From an uncultured Nioella sp. (GTDB lineage: Bacteria > Pseudomonadota > Alphaproteobacteria > Rhodobacterales > Rhodobacteraceae): a stretch of 64,000 nt of DNA. Of the stretch, positions 12,332-21,525 are shown piece by piece (positions within the stretch are counted from its first letter, which is position 1; every line of letters begins with the position of its first letter). Position numbers and translations under genes: made by a program. The stretch covers positions 372,001 through 436,000 of the forward strand of contig CANLZL010000001.1 in NCBI GenBank assembly GCA_947495575.1, in the 5' to 3' direction. The notes under the pieces were generated by a model, which searched no databases, was not told the DNA's origin, and saw only the letters and a list, made by a program, of their open reading frames with translations.

Positions 12332-14266
12332 ATGTCAAAAATATCAGTATTTAAGAGGCGACTCGCCTCCGGCTTTGCCGGTGCAGCGTTGGTTGCCGCA
12401 GCGAGCCTGCCGGCCGCCGCCTGGGAGGAGGCGCCGATGCTGGCCGAGATGGTCGCAAGTGGTGATCTGCCACCGTTGGAAGAGCGCCTGCCGACCGAGC
12501 CCATGGTCATGGAAGTTCTCGATAGTATCGGTGAGTATGGTGGTACTCTGCGTCGCGCCATTCTTGGTGGCGGTGACCAACACAACATCGTTCGCCTGAT
12601 CGGTACCGAAGGTCTGGTTCGCTGGAGTGCGGACTGGTCAGAACTTCTTCCTAATATTGCCTCTGACTGGACAGTCAGCGATGACGCATCGACGTTTACC
12701 TTTACCCTGCGTGAAGGCATGCGTTGGTCTGATGGTGCGCCCTTTACCGTCGACGACATCATGTTCTGGTACGAGGTTCTGACTGACGAACGCTTGACGC
12801 CCACACCACACAGCAACTTTGTTGGCCCATCGGGTGTTGTTGAAGTGACGCAGGTCGACGATCTGACGGTTCAGTTTCAATTCGGTGAACCGAACGGCTT
12901 GTTCCTGCAGAACATGGCCTATGGCTTTGGTTACTATGTGGTGAACTATCCTCGTCACTATCTCGGCCAGTTCCATATCGATCATAACCCGGATGTGCAG
13001 GAATTGGTTGACGCCGAGCCCGCCGCCAATGATTGGGTTTCGCTGTTTAATCTGCGTGCCGGGCCAATGCATACGCCGCTTTACTGGCAGAATCCCGATC
13101 GCCCAACCCTGCATCCTTGGCATCTTGTCAACGCATATGGGTCATCTGATCGTGTGATCGCGGAACGGAACCCATATTTCTGGAAAGTTGATCCAGAAGG
13201 GAACCAATTGCCTTACATCGACCGGATTACGTGGGATCAGGTGGAGGACGCTGAGTCCATTCTGCTGCGGGCCTTTAATGGTGAGATCGACTATATGACT
13301 CGTCACATCGGTCGTCCTACGAACTTGGCTGCTCTGACTGACAACCAAGATCGCGGGCAGTATCACTTCTATGAGGTGAACGACCTTCCGTCGAACATGG
13401 CGATCCTGATGTTCAACCTGAACCACCCAGAACCGGCCATCAATGAGATCGTGAACAACCGCGATTTCCGCCTTGCAGTCAGCCATGCGGTTGATCGCCA
13501 GGAAATCATCGACCTGGTCTATCTTGGCGCTGGCCGTCCGGCCCAAACCGCGCCGCAGCCTGCCGCACCGTTCTATCAAGAACGTTGGGCCACCCAGTTC
13601 ACTGAGTTCGATCCCGATCTGGCCAATGAATTGCTTGACGGAATGGGCCTTGATCAACGCGACAGCGATGGTTACCGCCTGCGTCCCGATGGTGAGCGTT
13701 TCACATTGGTCTTCATGGTTGCAGACGTCTTCGGCGTTCAATTCCCTGATGTGATGGAATTGGTATCCGAATATGCCGCCGATGTTGGCCTTGATTTCCA
13801 GGTACGTGCAACCGACCGGTCGCGCTTGATCGAGATCGTGTCCTCGTCCGAGCATGACGCTTACCTTTGGAACTGTGGTGGTGGTCAATCTGACGCCTAC
13901 ACCAACCCATACTGCTATGTTCCAACAGGCAACGCCGTCTTCTGGGCGCCTGAATGGACCGCATGGGGCTCCAACCGCGATCCTGAAAACGCCCCACCGG
14001 CGCATATTCAGGCTCTCTTCGACGCCTATGACGCAGTGCAAACCACTGGCGACCCGGCGGAACAAGAGGCAGCCTTGGTCAACCTGATCGAATTGGCAAC
14101 GCATGAGTTGCTGACCGTTGGTCTGGTGCAGCCTGATCCTGTCTACGGTATTGCCCGCAACAATGTGCGCAATTACCCGAACCCAATGCCAATTGCTGGT
14201 CAGTTGTGGACCCCTGCACCTTATACGGCGCAGATCTACTTCGAGGGTGGCGCGAACCTTCCCTAA
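12332..14266 (+). CDS. ABC transporter substrate-binding protein, family 5 (oligopeptide/dipeptide/glycoside type)
   Basis: Signal peptide (FAGAALVAAASLPAAAWEE); SDWTVSDDASTFTFTLREGMRWSDGAPFTVDDIMFWYE typical SBP_bac_5. Confidence 0.9.
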   Translation: MSKISVFKRRLASGFAGAALVAAASLPAAAWEEAPMLAEMVASGDLPPLEERLPTEPMVMEVLDSIGEYGGTLRRAILGGGDQHNIVRLIGTEGLVRWSADWSELLPNIASDWTVSDDASTFTFTLREGMRWSDGAPFTVDDIMFWYEVLTDERLTPTPHSNFVGPSGVVEVTQVDDLTVQFQFGEPNGLFLQNMAYGFGYYVVNYPRHYLGQFHIDHNPDVQELVDAEPAANDWVSLFNLRAGPMHTPLYWQNPDRPTLHPWHLVNAYGSSDRVIAERNPYFWKVDPEGNQLPYIDRITWDQVEDAESILLRAFNGEIDYMTRHIGRPTNLAALTDNQDRGQYHFYEVNDLPSNMAILMFNLNHPEPAINEIVNNRDFRLAVSHAVDRQEIIDLVYLGAGRPAQTAPQPAAPFYQERWATQFTEFDPDLANELLDGMGLDQRDSDGYRLRPDGERFTLVFMVADVFGVQFPDVMELVSEYAADVGLDFQVRATDRSRLIEIVSSSEHDAYLWNCGGGQSDAYTNPYCYVPTGNAVFWAPEWTAWGSNRDPENAPPAHIQALFDAYDAVQTTGDPAEQEAALVNLIELATHELLTVGLVQPDPVYGIARNNVRNYPNPMPIAGQLWTPAPYTAQIYFEGGANLP

Positions 14267-14277
14267 AGACTGACTTA

Positions 14278-14354
14278 GGGCCATCCCTCCTCCACAATCT
14301 GAGGATGGCCCGAGCAACGGGGGTGAGACCACCGTCTTCCCAGGTCTCACCCCC
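14278..14354 (+). other. Tandem intergenic stem-loops between SBP and permease genes
   Basis: GGGCCATCC(14278-14286)/GGATGGCCC(14303-14311) and GGGGGTGAGACC(14319-14330)/GGTCTCACCCCC(14343-14354); no T-tract. Confidence 0.75.
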
Positions 14355-14419
14355 AAATAACCGCGGGTGCCTTTCGCACATCGTCGGTCCGCGCCGGCAC
14401 AACTTTAAGGATTAAGGAC

Positions 14420-15403
14420 ATGCTGGGATTTCTCCTGCGTCGCCTGCTGTACATGATACCGACCGTTTTCTTGGTCTCGGTGGTGACGTTCATCATCATC
14501 CAATTGCCGCCCGGCGACTATCTGGACACTCTTGCCGCAGAGATGAGCGACTCGGGTGGGTTGGACGAAGGCACCATGCAGGCGTTGACTGAACAATATG
14601 GGCTGGGACAGCCGATCTATGTTCAATACTACAAATGGATGTCTGGCATCCTGCTGGACGGAAATTTTGGCATCTCGTTCGAACGCAACCTTCCTGTGAA
14701 CGACTTGATCTGGGACCGCCTCGGCTGGACCTTCACGATCTCGATCCTGACGCTGCTTTTCATTTGGGCTGTTGCATTGCCCATCGGAATTTACTCCGCC
14801 GTTCGCAAGTATTCCGTCGGAGACTACGCCGCGACCTTCTTTGGTTTCATCGGTCTTGCGGTCCCTAACTTTCTGCTGGCACTGGTCATGATGTATGTGG
14901 CCTTCAAGTATTTCGGCCAAAGCGTCGGCGGGCTTGTCAGCCCCGAATATCTGGAAGAGCCATGGAGCTGGGAGAAATTCGTCGACCTGCTCAAGCATAT
15001 TTGGATGCCCATTGTTGTTGTTGGCACGTCTGGTGCCGCAGCCCTGATCCGTATCATGCGCGCAAACCTGTTGGATGAGCTTTATCGCCCGTATGTGGTG
15101 ACGGCCCGTGCCAAGGGCATGTCAGAATTCCAATTGCTGCTGCGCTACCCCGTGCGTGTTGCGTTGAACCCATTTGTGTCCACCATCGGGTGGATCCTTC
15201 CGACGCTTGTATCAGGTGAGATTATCGTGGCCGTGGTGATGAACCTGCCGACAACTGGCCCGCTTCTGCTGCGCGCCCTTTTGGTTCAGGACATGTACCT
15301 TGCCGGCTCGCTCATCCTGATCGTCAGCCTTCTTACCGTGCTTGGCACGCTCATTTCCGACCTGCTTTTGGCCTGGATTGACCCGAGGATCCGTTACCAA
15401 TGA
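14420..15403 (+). CDS. ABC transporter permease (DppB/OppB type)
   Basis: MLGFLLRRLLYMIPTVFLVSVVTFIIIQLPPGDYLD; EAA-like region VVTARAKGMSEFQLLLRYPVRVALNP. Confidence 0.93.
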   Translation: MLGFLLRRLLYMIPTVFLVSVVTFIIIQLPPGDYLDTLAAEMSDSGGLDEGTMQALTEQYGLGQPIYVQYYKWMSGILLDGNFGISFERNLPVNDLIWDRLGWTFTISILTLLFIWAVALPIGIYSAVRKYSVGDYAATFFGFIGLAVPNFLLALVMMYVAFKYFGQSVGGLVSPEYLEEPWSWEKFVDLLKHIWMPIVVVGTSGAAALIRIMRANLLDELYRPYVVTARAKGMSEFQLLLRYPVRVALNPFVSTIGWILPTLVSGEIIVAVVMNLPTTGPLLLRALLVQDMYLAGSLILIVSLLTVLGTLISDLLLAWIDPRIRYQ

Positions 15404-16539
15404 CCTCCGTAACAGAAAATATCCCCGTCGATAACGAGCCTCAGGCCCCTGAGCTGCTTGGCCCGCGCGCCCTTATGTGGCGCAAGTTCCGCCGCCACCG
15501 GATTGCCTATTTCAGCCTCTGGATCGTCGGCATCATCTATTTCATTGCTCTGTTTGGCGATTTCGTAGCGCCACAGGCCCATGATGAGCGCAACCGCCGG
15601 GCTATCTTTGCCCCGCCACAAGGCATTCATTTCATTGTAGAAGAGGAAGACGGCAGTCGTCACTTCCAGATCCATGCACGTCGCCTGCAAATGGAAATTG
15701 ACCGCGCCACGATGCGCCGGACCTATGAAGAGGACCCCAATGATATCATTCCACTAGGGTTTTTCGTTGAAGGCCATGAATATGACCTGCTTTGGATGAT
15801 CCCATCCAACACGCATCTCTTTGGACCCGTGGATGCCGATGACCACGTCTACTTCTTCGGTTCGGATCGGTTGGGGCGTGATATCTTGAGCCGGATTATC
15901 ATCGGCACCAAAATCTCGATGTCGATCGGCCTTGTCGGCGTCGCGATCTCACTGATCGTGGGTGTTACGCTTGGTGGCATCTCTGGCTATTACGGCGGGT
16001 GGATCGACAATATTATCCAACGTCTGATCGAGTTCATTCGCTCAATTCCGACCATTCCTTTGTGGATGGGGCTTGCCGCCGCAATCCCGCTCGACTGGCC
16101 ACCACTTCGAACGTATTTCGTGGTGACAATCATCGTCTCGATGATCGGGTGGACGTCACTGGCGCGCGAGGTGAGAGGCAAGTTCCTATCGCTCAGGAAC
16201 GAGGATTTCATTACCGCCGCACGCCTTGACGGGCTGACCGATTGGCAAGTGATCCGCAAGCATATGGTGCCGAGCTTCTCGTCTCATATCATCGCGTCTC
16301 TGACACTGGCGGTGCCGTTGATGATCCTCGCGGAAACCTCGCTCAGCTTCCTTGGTATTGGCTTGCAGCCGCCCATCGTAAGCTGGGGCACTCTCCTGAA
16401 AGAGGCACAGAATATCCGCACCATCATCGAGGCCCCATGGCTTCTGATTGCACCGGGCACGATGATTGTCATCGCGGTGCTGGCCCTTAACTTCTTAGGA
16501 GACGGCCTTCGTGATGCCGCTGACCCACATGCCCACTGA
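15400..16539 (+). CDS. ABC transporter permease (DppC/OppC type)
   Basis: GSDRLGRDILSRIIIGTKISMSIGLVGVAISLIVGV; ATGA overlap with preceding gene. Confidence 0.93.
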   Translation: MTSVTENIPVDNEPQAPELLGPRALMWRKFRRHRIAYFSLWIVGIIYFIALFGDFVAPQAHDERNRRAIFAPPQGIHFIVEEEDGSRHFQIHARRLQMEIDRATMRRTYEEDPNDIIPLGFFVEGHEYDLLWMIPSNTHLFGPVDADDHVYFFGSDRLGRDILSRIIIGTKISMSIGLVGVAISLIVGVTLGGISGYYGGWIDNIIQRLIEFIRSIPTIPLWMGLAAAIPLDWPPLRTYFVVTIIVSMIGWTSLAREVRGKFLSLRNEDFITAARLDGLTDWQVIRKHMVPSFSSHIIASLTLAVPLMILAETSLSFLGIGLQPPIVSWGTLLKEAQNIRTIIEAPWLLIAPGTMIVIAVLALNFLGDGLRDAADPHAH

Positions 16540-17569
16540 TATGAATTCCATCCCCGCCCCTGAAGGGCTGCCGCTGGTCGAAATGCGCGGCCTCAAGACT
16601 CACTTTTTTACCGATGACGGGATCGTCAAGGCGGTAGAAGGCGTTGATCTGGACGTCTATTCCAACCGGACGCTGTGCATCCTTGGTGAATCGGGTTGCG
16701 GCAAGTCGATCATGGCGAGGTCTATTCTGCGCATTGTCGATAACCCTGGCCGGATCACGGCCGGATGCATCGTTTATCGTGCGGCGGATGGTCAAACCAT
16801 CGACCTGGCAAAGGCGCGTCCCGGCAGCAAAGAATTGCGTGAGGTGCGTGGCCAAGACATCTCGATGATCTTCCAGGAACCGATGTCATCGCTTGGTCCG
16901 ATAACTAAGATCGGCAAACAGATCGTGGAAACGATCCTGTTGCACCGCGACATGAACAAAGCGGAGGCCAAGGAAGCCGCGATAGAACTTCTTGATCGGG
17001 TGGGTATTCCCAAACCGGCCGAACGGTTTGAGGCCTATCCGTTCGAATTGTCCGGCGGCATGCGCCAACGCGCTATGATCGCGATGGCCTTGTCTTGTCA
17101 GCCACGATTGTTGATTGCAGATGAGCCAACCACAGCTCTTGATGTGACCACTCAGGCGCAGATCCTAGATCTGATTGCCGAGCTCAAGGAAGAGTTTCAA
17201 ATGGGCGTGATGCTTATCACCCATGATCTGGGTGTGGTTGCCGAAGTCGCCGAAGATGTGGCCGTCATGTATATGGGCAAGGTGGTGGAAAAGGGCGATG
17301 TCTATTCGATTTTTGAAAACCCGCAGCATCCCTATACCCGTGCTCTGTTGCAATCGGTGCCCCGAATTGGCGCTGAGAAACGCAGCAGGCTGCCGGCCAT
17401 CCGCGGCATGGTTCCCCATCCGCTCGCGCGTCCGTCTGGCTGCACCTTCCGCACCCGTTGCGACAGTTTCATGCCGGGCATTTGTGACCAGCGCCAACCA
17501 GCTTTGAAGCCGAAAGGCGACAGCGAAGTGGCCTGTTTCCTGCATTCCGAAGAGGTGAGCCATGACTGA
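16511..17569 (+). CDS. ABC transporter ATP-binding protein (DppD/OppD type); exact start uncertain
   Basis: GESGCGKS Walker A, ELSGGMRQRAMIAMAL signature, LLIADEPTTALDVT Walker B, C-terminal oligopeptide domain CTFRTRCDSFMPGIC. Confidence 0.92.
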   Translation: MMPLTHMPTDMNSIPAPEGLPLVEMRGLKTHFFTDDGIVKAVEGVDLDVYSNRTLCILGESGCGKSIMARSILRIVDNPGRITAGCIVYRAADGQTIDLAKARPGSKELREVRGQDISMIFQEPMSSLGPITKIGKQIVETILLHRDMNKAEAKEAAIELLDRVGIPKPAERFEAYPFELSGGMRQRAMIAMALSCQPRLLIADEPTTALDVTTQAQILDLIAELKEEFQMGVMLITHDLGVVAEVAEDVAVMYMGKVVEKGDVYSIFENPQHPYTRALLQSVPRIGAEKRSRLPAIRGMVPHPLARPSGCTFRTRCDSFMPGICDQRQPALKPKGDSEVACFLHSEEVSHD

Positions 17570-18545
17570 GACCATTCTCGAAGTTGACGGCCTCAACATG
17601 TACTTCCCGACCGGCGGGGGCATGTTCAAAAAATCCGATGCCGTGGTCAAAGCGGTCAATAACGTGTCGTTTGACGTCAAACGCGGCGAAACCTTTGGCA
17701 TCGTTGGAGAAAGCGGTTCGGGCAAGACGACGCTTGGGCGTTGCATCATGCGGGTGTTGAACCCTACCGACGGTGAGATCACGTTCAACCGCAAAGACAA
17801 ACCGCAGGTCGAACTTGTATCCGGTGACAAACAGACTTTGCGTGATGTCTGGCGGGACATGCGAATGGTCTTTCAGGATCCGCAATCCTCGCTCAACCCG
17901 CGTCTGCGCGTGTTGGACATCGTGGGACAGGTCCTCGCGACCACGGAAGGAATGAAGGGCAAGGCCTTGTCAGACCGCGTGTCGGAGTTGTTGGAACAGG
18001 TTGGCCTGCGCCCGGAATTCCTGATGCGGTACCCGAACGCATTCTCGGGCGGTCAACGCCAGAGATTAGGCATTGCACGGGCCCTTGCCACAAACCCAGA
18101 GCTGATCATTGCGGATGAAGCGGTTTCTGCGCTCGATGTTTCCATTCAGGCGCAAACTCTGAATCTGATGCAGGATCTGCAGGAAGAATTCGACCTGACC
18201 TACATCTTCATCGCGCATGATCTGGCCGTGGTGGAACATATCTGCGATCGGATTGCCGTGATGTATTTGGGTGAGATCGTGGAATTGGCGACGGCTGAGG
18301 AATTGTTCCGCGACCCCAAACATCCCTATACACGTGCGCTGCTGTCCGCGGTGCCGATCCCGGATCCAAGGGCGCGGCGTGGTCAGCGGGAAAAAGTGCG
18401 CCTTGCCGATGGTGCACAATCCACCGAGGGTTGCCGTTTCGCCAATCGGTGCCCTTTCGCAACCGACCTTTGCCGCAACACGGCGCCGCCAAAGAAGAAT
18501 ATCTCAGGTGCTGATGTGTTGTGTCATTTCGCAGGGGAAGTTTGA
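17562..18545 (+). CDS. ABC transporter ATP-binding protein (DppF/OppF type)
   Basis: GESGSGKTTLGRCI, FSGGQRQRLGIARALA, LIIADEAVSALDVS. Confidence 0.92.
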   Translation: MTETILEVDGLNMYFPTGGGMFKKSDAVVKAVNNVSFDVKRGETFGIVGESGSGKTTLGRCIMRVLNPTDGEITFNRKDKPQVELVSGDKQTLRDVWRDMRMVFQDPQSSLNPRLRVLDIVGQVLATTEGMKGKALSDRVSELLEQVGLRPEFLMRYPNAFSGGQRQRLGIARALATNPELIIADEAVSALDVSIQAQTLNLMQDLQEEFDLTYIFIAHDLAVVEHICDRIAVMYLGEIVELATAEELFRDPKHPYTRALLSAVPIPDPRARRGQREKVRLADGAQSTEGCRFANRCPFATDLCRNTAPPKKNISGADVLCHFAGEV

Positions 18546-18578
18546 CATCGGCCCAGGGTACAATCGGGCATAGCTTGT

Positions 18579-19358
18579 CTATTGCTCGGTTGTGACCAAC
18601 TGGGACAGCTCAAACGCGGCTTCTTTCAACGTGTCAAGGTATTCCAGTGCCCGTGAGATTGTGAAGCGTTGCGTTGGCGCATGGAATGAAAGTGTCGCCA
18701 GCAAGCGCCCGTTCGTGTCCATGATTGGAACCGCGACAGCGATCATATCAGTCATGAACTCTTCTCTGTCTACGGCATAGCCCTGCTGTCGGATCGCACG
18801 GATTTCGGCCAGAAGGTCGTCACGATTGGTGAGGGAATTTGCGGTCCGTTGTTCCAACTCGGCCGCCTTCAAAAACCGTTGCAAATGGCGGGAGTCCAGC
18901 GCGCTGAGATACATTTTTCCTGACGCAGTGCAATGGAACGGCACGCGCGTGCCAATCGGTAGCTGGATGCGCAGCGGCCACTCAGTTTCGACCCGCTCAA
19001 GGTAGATCATCTCGTGGCGGTCGGGCAGGGCGATGTTGCAGGTCTCACCGATCACTTTGCTCAACCGTGTCAGGATGACCTGACGGGCCGTTCGAATACG
19101 CAGCGAAGACAAAATACCCCCGGCCAACTGCCTGAGGCGTGGACCGGGGGAATAGGTTCGACCGTCCATGTCGCGCTGTAGGAAATCTTCCTCCTCAAGC
19201 GTGGCAAACAGCCGGTGGATGGTTGGTTTGGGAAGGCCGATCGCGGTATTGACCTCTGTCGGGGTCACCGGAACGCCGGCCTTCGCCACTTCCTCAAGGA
19301 CGAGAAGAAGGCGTAGGTTGCTGGGAATGGTTTCCCGACCTCCTCCATCTCCGTCCAT
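18579..19358 (-). CDS. IclR-family transcriptional regulator (candidate IseR-like)
   Basis: HTH VTPTEVNTAIGLPKPTIHRLFATLEEEDFLQRD and IclR effector domain; last gene of the TRAP operon, 16 bp after its large permease. Confidence 0.85.
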   Translation of the reverse strand: MDGDGGGRETIPSNLRLLLVLEEVAKAGVPVTPTEVNTAIGLPKPTIHRLFATLEEEDFLQRDMDGRTYSPGPRLRQLAGGILSSLRIRTARQVILTRLSKVIGETCNIALPDRHEMIYLERVETEWPLRIQLPIGTRVPFHCTASGKMYLSALDSRHLQRFLKAAELEQRTANSLTNRDDLLAEIRAIRQQGYAVDREEFMTDMIAVAVPIMDTNGRLLATLSFHAPTQRFTISRALEYLDTLKEAAFELSQLVTTEQ

Positions 19359-19374
19359 GGGCGCCTCCTTTGTC

Positions 19375-20733
19375 TTACAGCTCCGGCAATAGCATCGTCG
19401 ACAATTGCGGTACCAAAGCTACGATAATCCAAACCGTCACGAGGGCGATAAGGTAAGGCCAAGTATAACGCAAGAGTCTGAAGTAAGGCACACCCGTCAC
19501 GCCAGAGGCCACATAGAGGTTGAGGCCGTAGGGTGGGGTAATGAAGCCAATGGATGCACCAACCAGGAAGATCACCGCGAATTGAACCGGTTCAACTCCG
19601 ATATCATGCGCGATAGGAGCCAGAATCGGCGCCAAGATGATCGTTACCGGAAGGCTTTCCAGAACCATGCCCGAGATAAAAACGATAATCATCGCAGTAA
19701 AGAGAACCGCGTGATAGCCGCCCATCGAGGTTACGAAACCGCCAATGGCATCCTGGGCACCCAGCACTGAAAGGATTTGCTGCATCACCACCGAAACGGC
19801 GATGAGCGGTGCCAGAATGCCGGTGATCTGAGATGACCGCATTGTAATAGCAGGCAGTTCAAGCGGACCAAAGCCCCGAACAACCAGCATTTCGGCAACA
19901 CGCTTGTCCGAGATTTCGCGGTCTTCGTCTTTTCCGATCATCTTGTGGATTGGAAGGCAAATGAAGCCAACAAGAACACAGAAACCAACGGTCACACCTG
20001 CGGCCTCCGTGGGTGAGAACTTACCCGTGTAAATGCCCCAGAGAACCAGACCAATTGCAAAGAAGCCAAGCCAGGCGCCGATTGCTGTCTTGATAACCCG
20101 AATGGGGCTAAGCGGGATCAGGTAGCCCCAGCCGTTTTTCCAGCAGATCAGGAAACAGGTCAGCATCATCGCAAAAACCATGAGCGAGCCCGGTACGATA
20201 CCGGCCACGAAGAGGTCGGAAATCGGCAGGTTCATCAAGAACCCATAGACGATGAAGATGATCGACGGGGGGATGATGATGCCCACTGTGCCGCCCGCAG
20301 CGGCCGTCGCCGCCGAGAAGCGTTCGTCGTAGCCGCCTTTGACCATTTCAGGATGAAGCATTGAACCGATGGTGGCCGTCGTGGCCGAGTTAGATCCGGA
20401 AATCGCCGCGAAGAGACCGCAAGCACCAAGAGACGCCATCGCCAAACCACCGCGGATCCATCCAAGGCAGGCATAAGCGAAATCGGACAATCGCCGAGCG
20501 ATACCAGACCGGTTGATCAAGTCGCCCGTCAGAATGAAGAGCGGCATGGCAAGCAGGGCAAAGCCATCTGTAAAGACGTCGGCCAGCGCTGCGCCAATAT
20601 TATCGAGCGACAAGCCAAGGACAAATGACATGCCAACGACCCAGTAGCCGATCACCAGAAAGACAGGTGTTCCCAGCATAAAGAGGCCAGTAACCCCAAG
20701 CGAGATCAGAGTGATAATTGTGCTATCGGCCAT
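19375..20733 (-). CDS. TRAP transporter large permease (DctM; candidate IseM-like)
   Basis: GFALLAMPLFILTGDLINRSGIARRLSDFAYACLGWIRGGLAMASLGACGLFAAISGSNSATTATIGS; VGIIIPPSI. Confidence 0.93.
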   Translation of the reverse strand: MADSTIITLISLGVTGLFMLGTPVFLVIGYWVVGMSFVLGLSLDNIGAALADVFTDGFALLAMPLFILTGDLINRSGIARRLSDFAYACLGWIRGGLAMASLGACGLFAAISGSNSATTATIGSMLHPEMVKGGYDERFSAATAAAGGTVGIIIPPSIIFIVYGFLMNLPISDLFVAGIVPGSLMVFAMMLTCFLICWKNGWGYLIPLSPIRVIKTAIGAWLGFFAIGLVLWGIYTGKFSPTEAAGVTVGFCVLVGFICLPIHKMIGKDEDREISDKRVAEMLVVRGFGPLELPAITMRSSQITGILAPLIAVSVVMQQILSVLGAQDAIGGFVTSMGGYHAVLFTAMIIVFISGMVLESLPVTIILAPILAPIAHDIGVEPVQFAVIFLVGASIGFITPPYGLNLYVASGVTGVPYFRLLRYTWPYLIALVTVWIIVALVPQLSTMLLPEL

Positions 20734-20734
20734 A

Positions 20735-21403
20735 TCAGTCAGCTCCAATCACGGCTTGCTCGATCAAGGGCTTACCCTCTCGAAGGTTGCGAATGTCGTG
20801 AAGCCAATTTTCCATGACGCGGCCAACGACCATGACAAAGGCCAGCGGGACCGAAACCAGGAACCACCACTGCATGACGTTGTCAGTGCCCAACATAATC
20901 TGGAAGTTTGACACCGAGTTGGCGACCACACGGGTCGACGTGACGATGACGATCCAGGAAAAGCCGATCCAAAGAAGGGAGTCCATGGTCAGGCAGAGGA
21001 ACTGAGCCATTCTGGGCATTGCGGTTCGGAACTCTGCAAAGGCCAAATGGGTACGCAGTTTCACGTTATAGGCGCAGCCGAACCAGGTCATGATCAGGAA
21101 AAGGAACGGGGGCAGGGTGGTGGACCAAGGCGCCTGTACCGAGAAGACAAAGCGCCGGATCACTTCAACGAAGATAATCGCACCGATGGCCAGATATGAT
21201 GTGACCATAACGTATTTCTCTAGGTTCCTCTCAAGGAACGGCGAGAGTTTGTAGAGCAATAAAAAGAGAATGCCACCCAATAAGGTGGCGATTAGACCAA
21301 ACGACCACGCGGCCGGATCTCTTAGGGCCTGGCTCAACATCCAGCCGTCATTTGCGGCGAAGGCGCTGAGGATATTGCCCATTCCGGAAAACCATTCCGA
21401 CAT
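20735..21403 (-). CDS. TRAP transporter small permease (DctQ; candidate IseL-like)
   Basis: Four-TM-like small protein between dctP and dctM, AYNVKLRTHLAFAEFRTAMP. Confidence 0.8.
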   Translation of the reverse strand: MSEWFSGMGNILSAFAANDGWMLSQALRDPAAWSFGLIATLLGGILFLLLYKLSPFLERNLEKYVMVTSYLAIGAIIFVEVIRRFVFSVQAPWSTTLPPFLFLIMTWFGCAYNVKLRTHLAFAEFRTAMPRMAQFLCLTMDSLLWIGFSWIVIVTSTRVVANSVSNFQIMLGTDNVMQWWFLVSVPLAFVMVVGRVMENWLHDIRNLREGKPLIEQAVIGAD

Positions 21404-21525
21404 TGGTGACTCCTCCCAGTCAATCTGTCCCAATTTCTTGGCGGCCGCTGCTAGGCATCACGGGGTATTGCCAAGGTCCGAAAGCCGCCATCGGGCGGCT
21501 TTCGGTATTCGTAAGGTGCTGCCGA

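Noticed and set aside
13142-14356. 404-aa minus-strand ORF opposite the family-5 SBP
   Set aside because: The plus-strand SBP is clear; reverse ORF has no domain pattern and runs through intergenic hairpins
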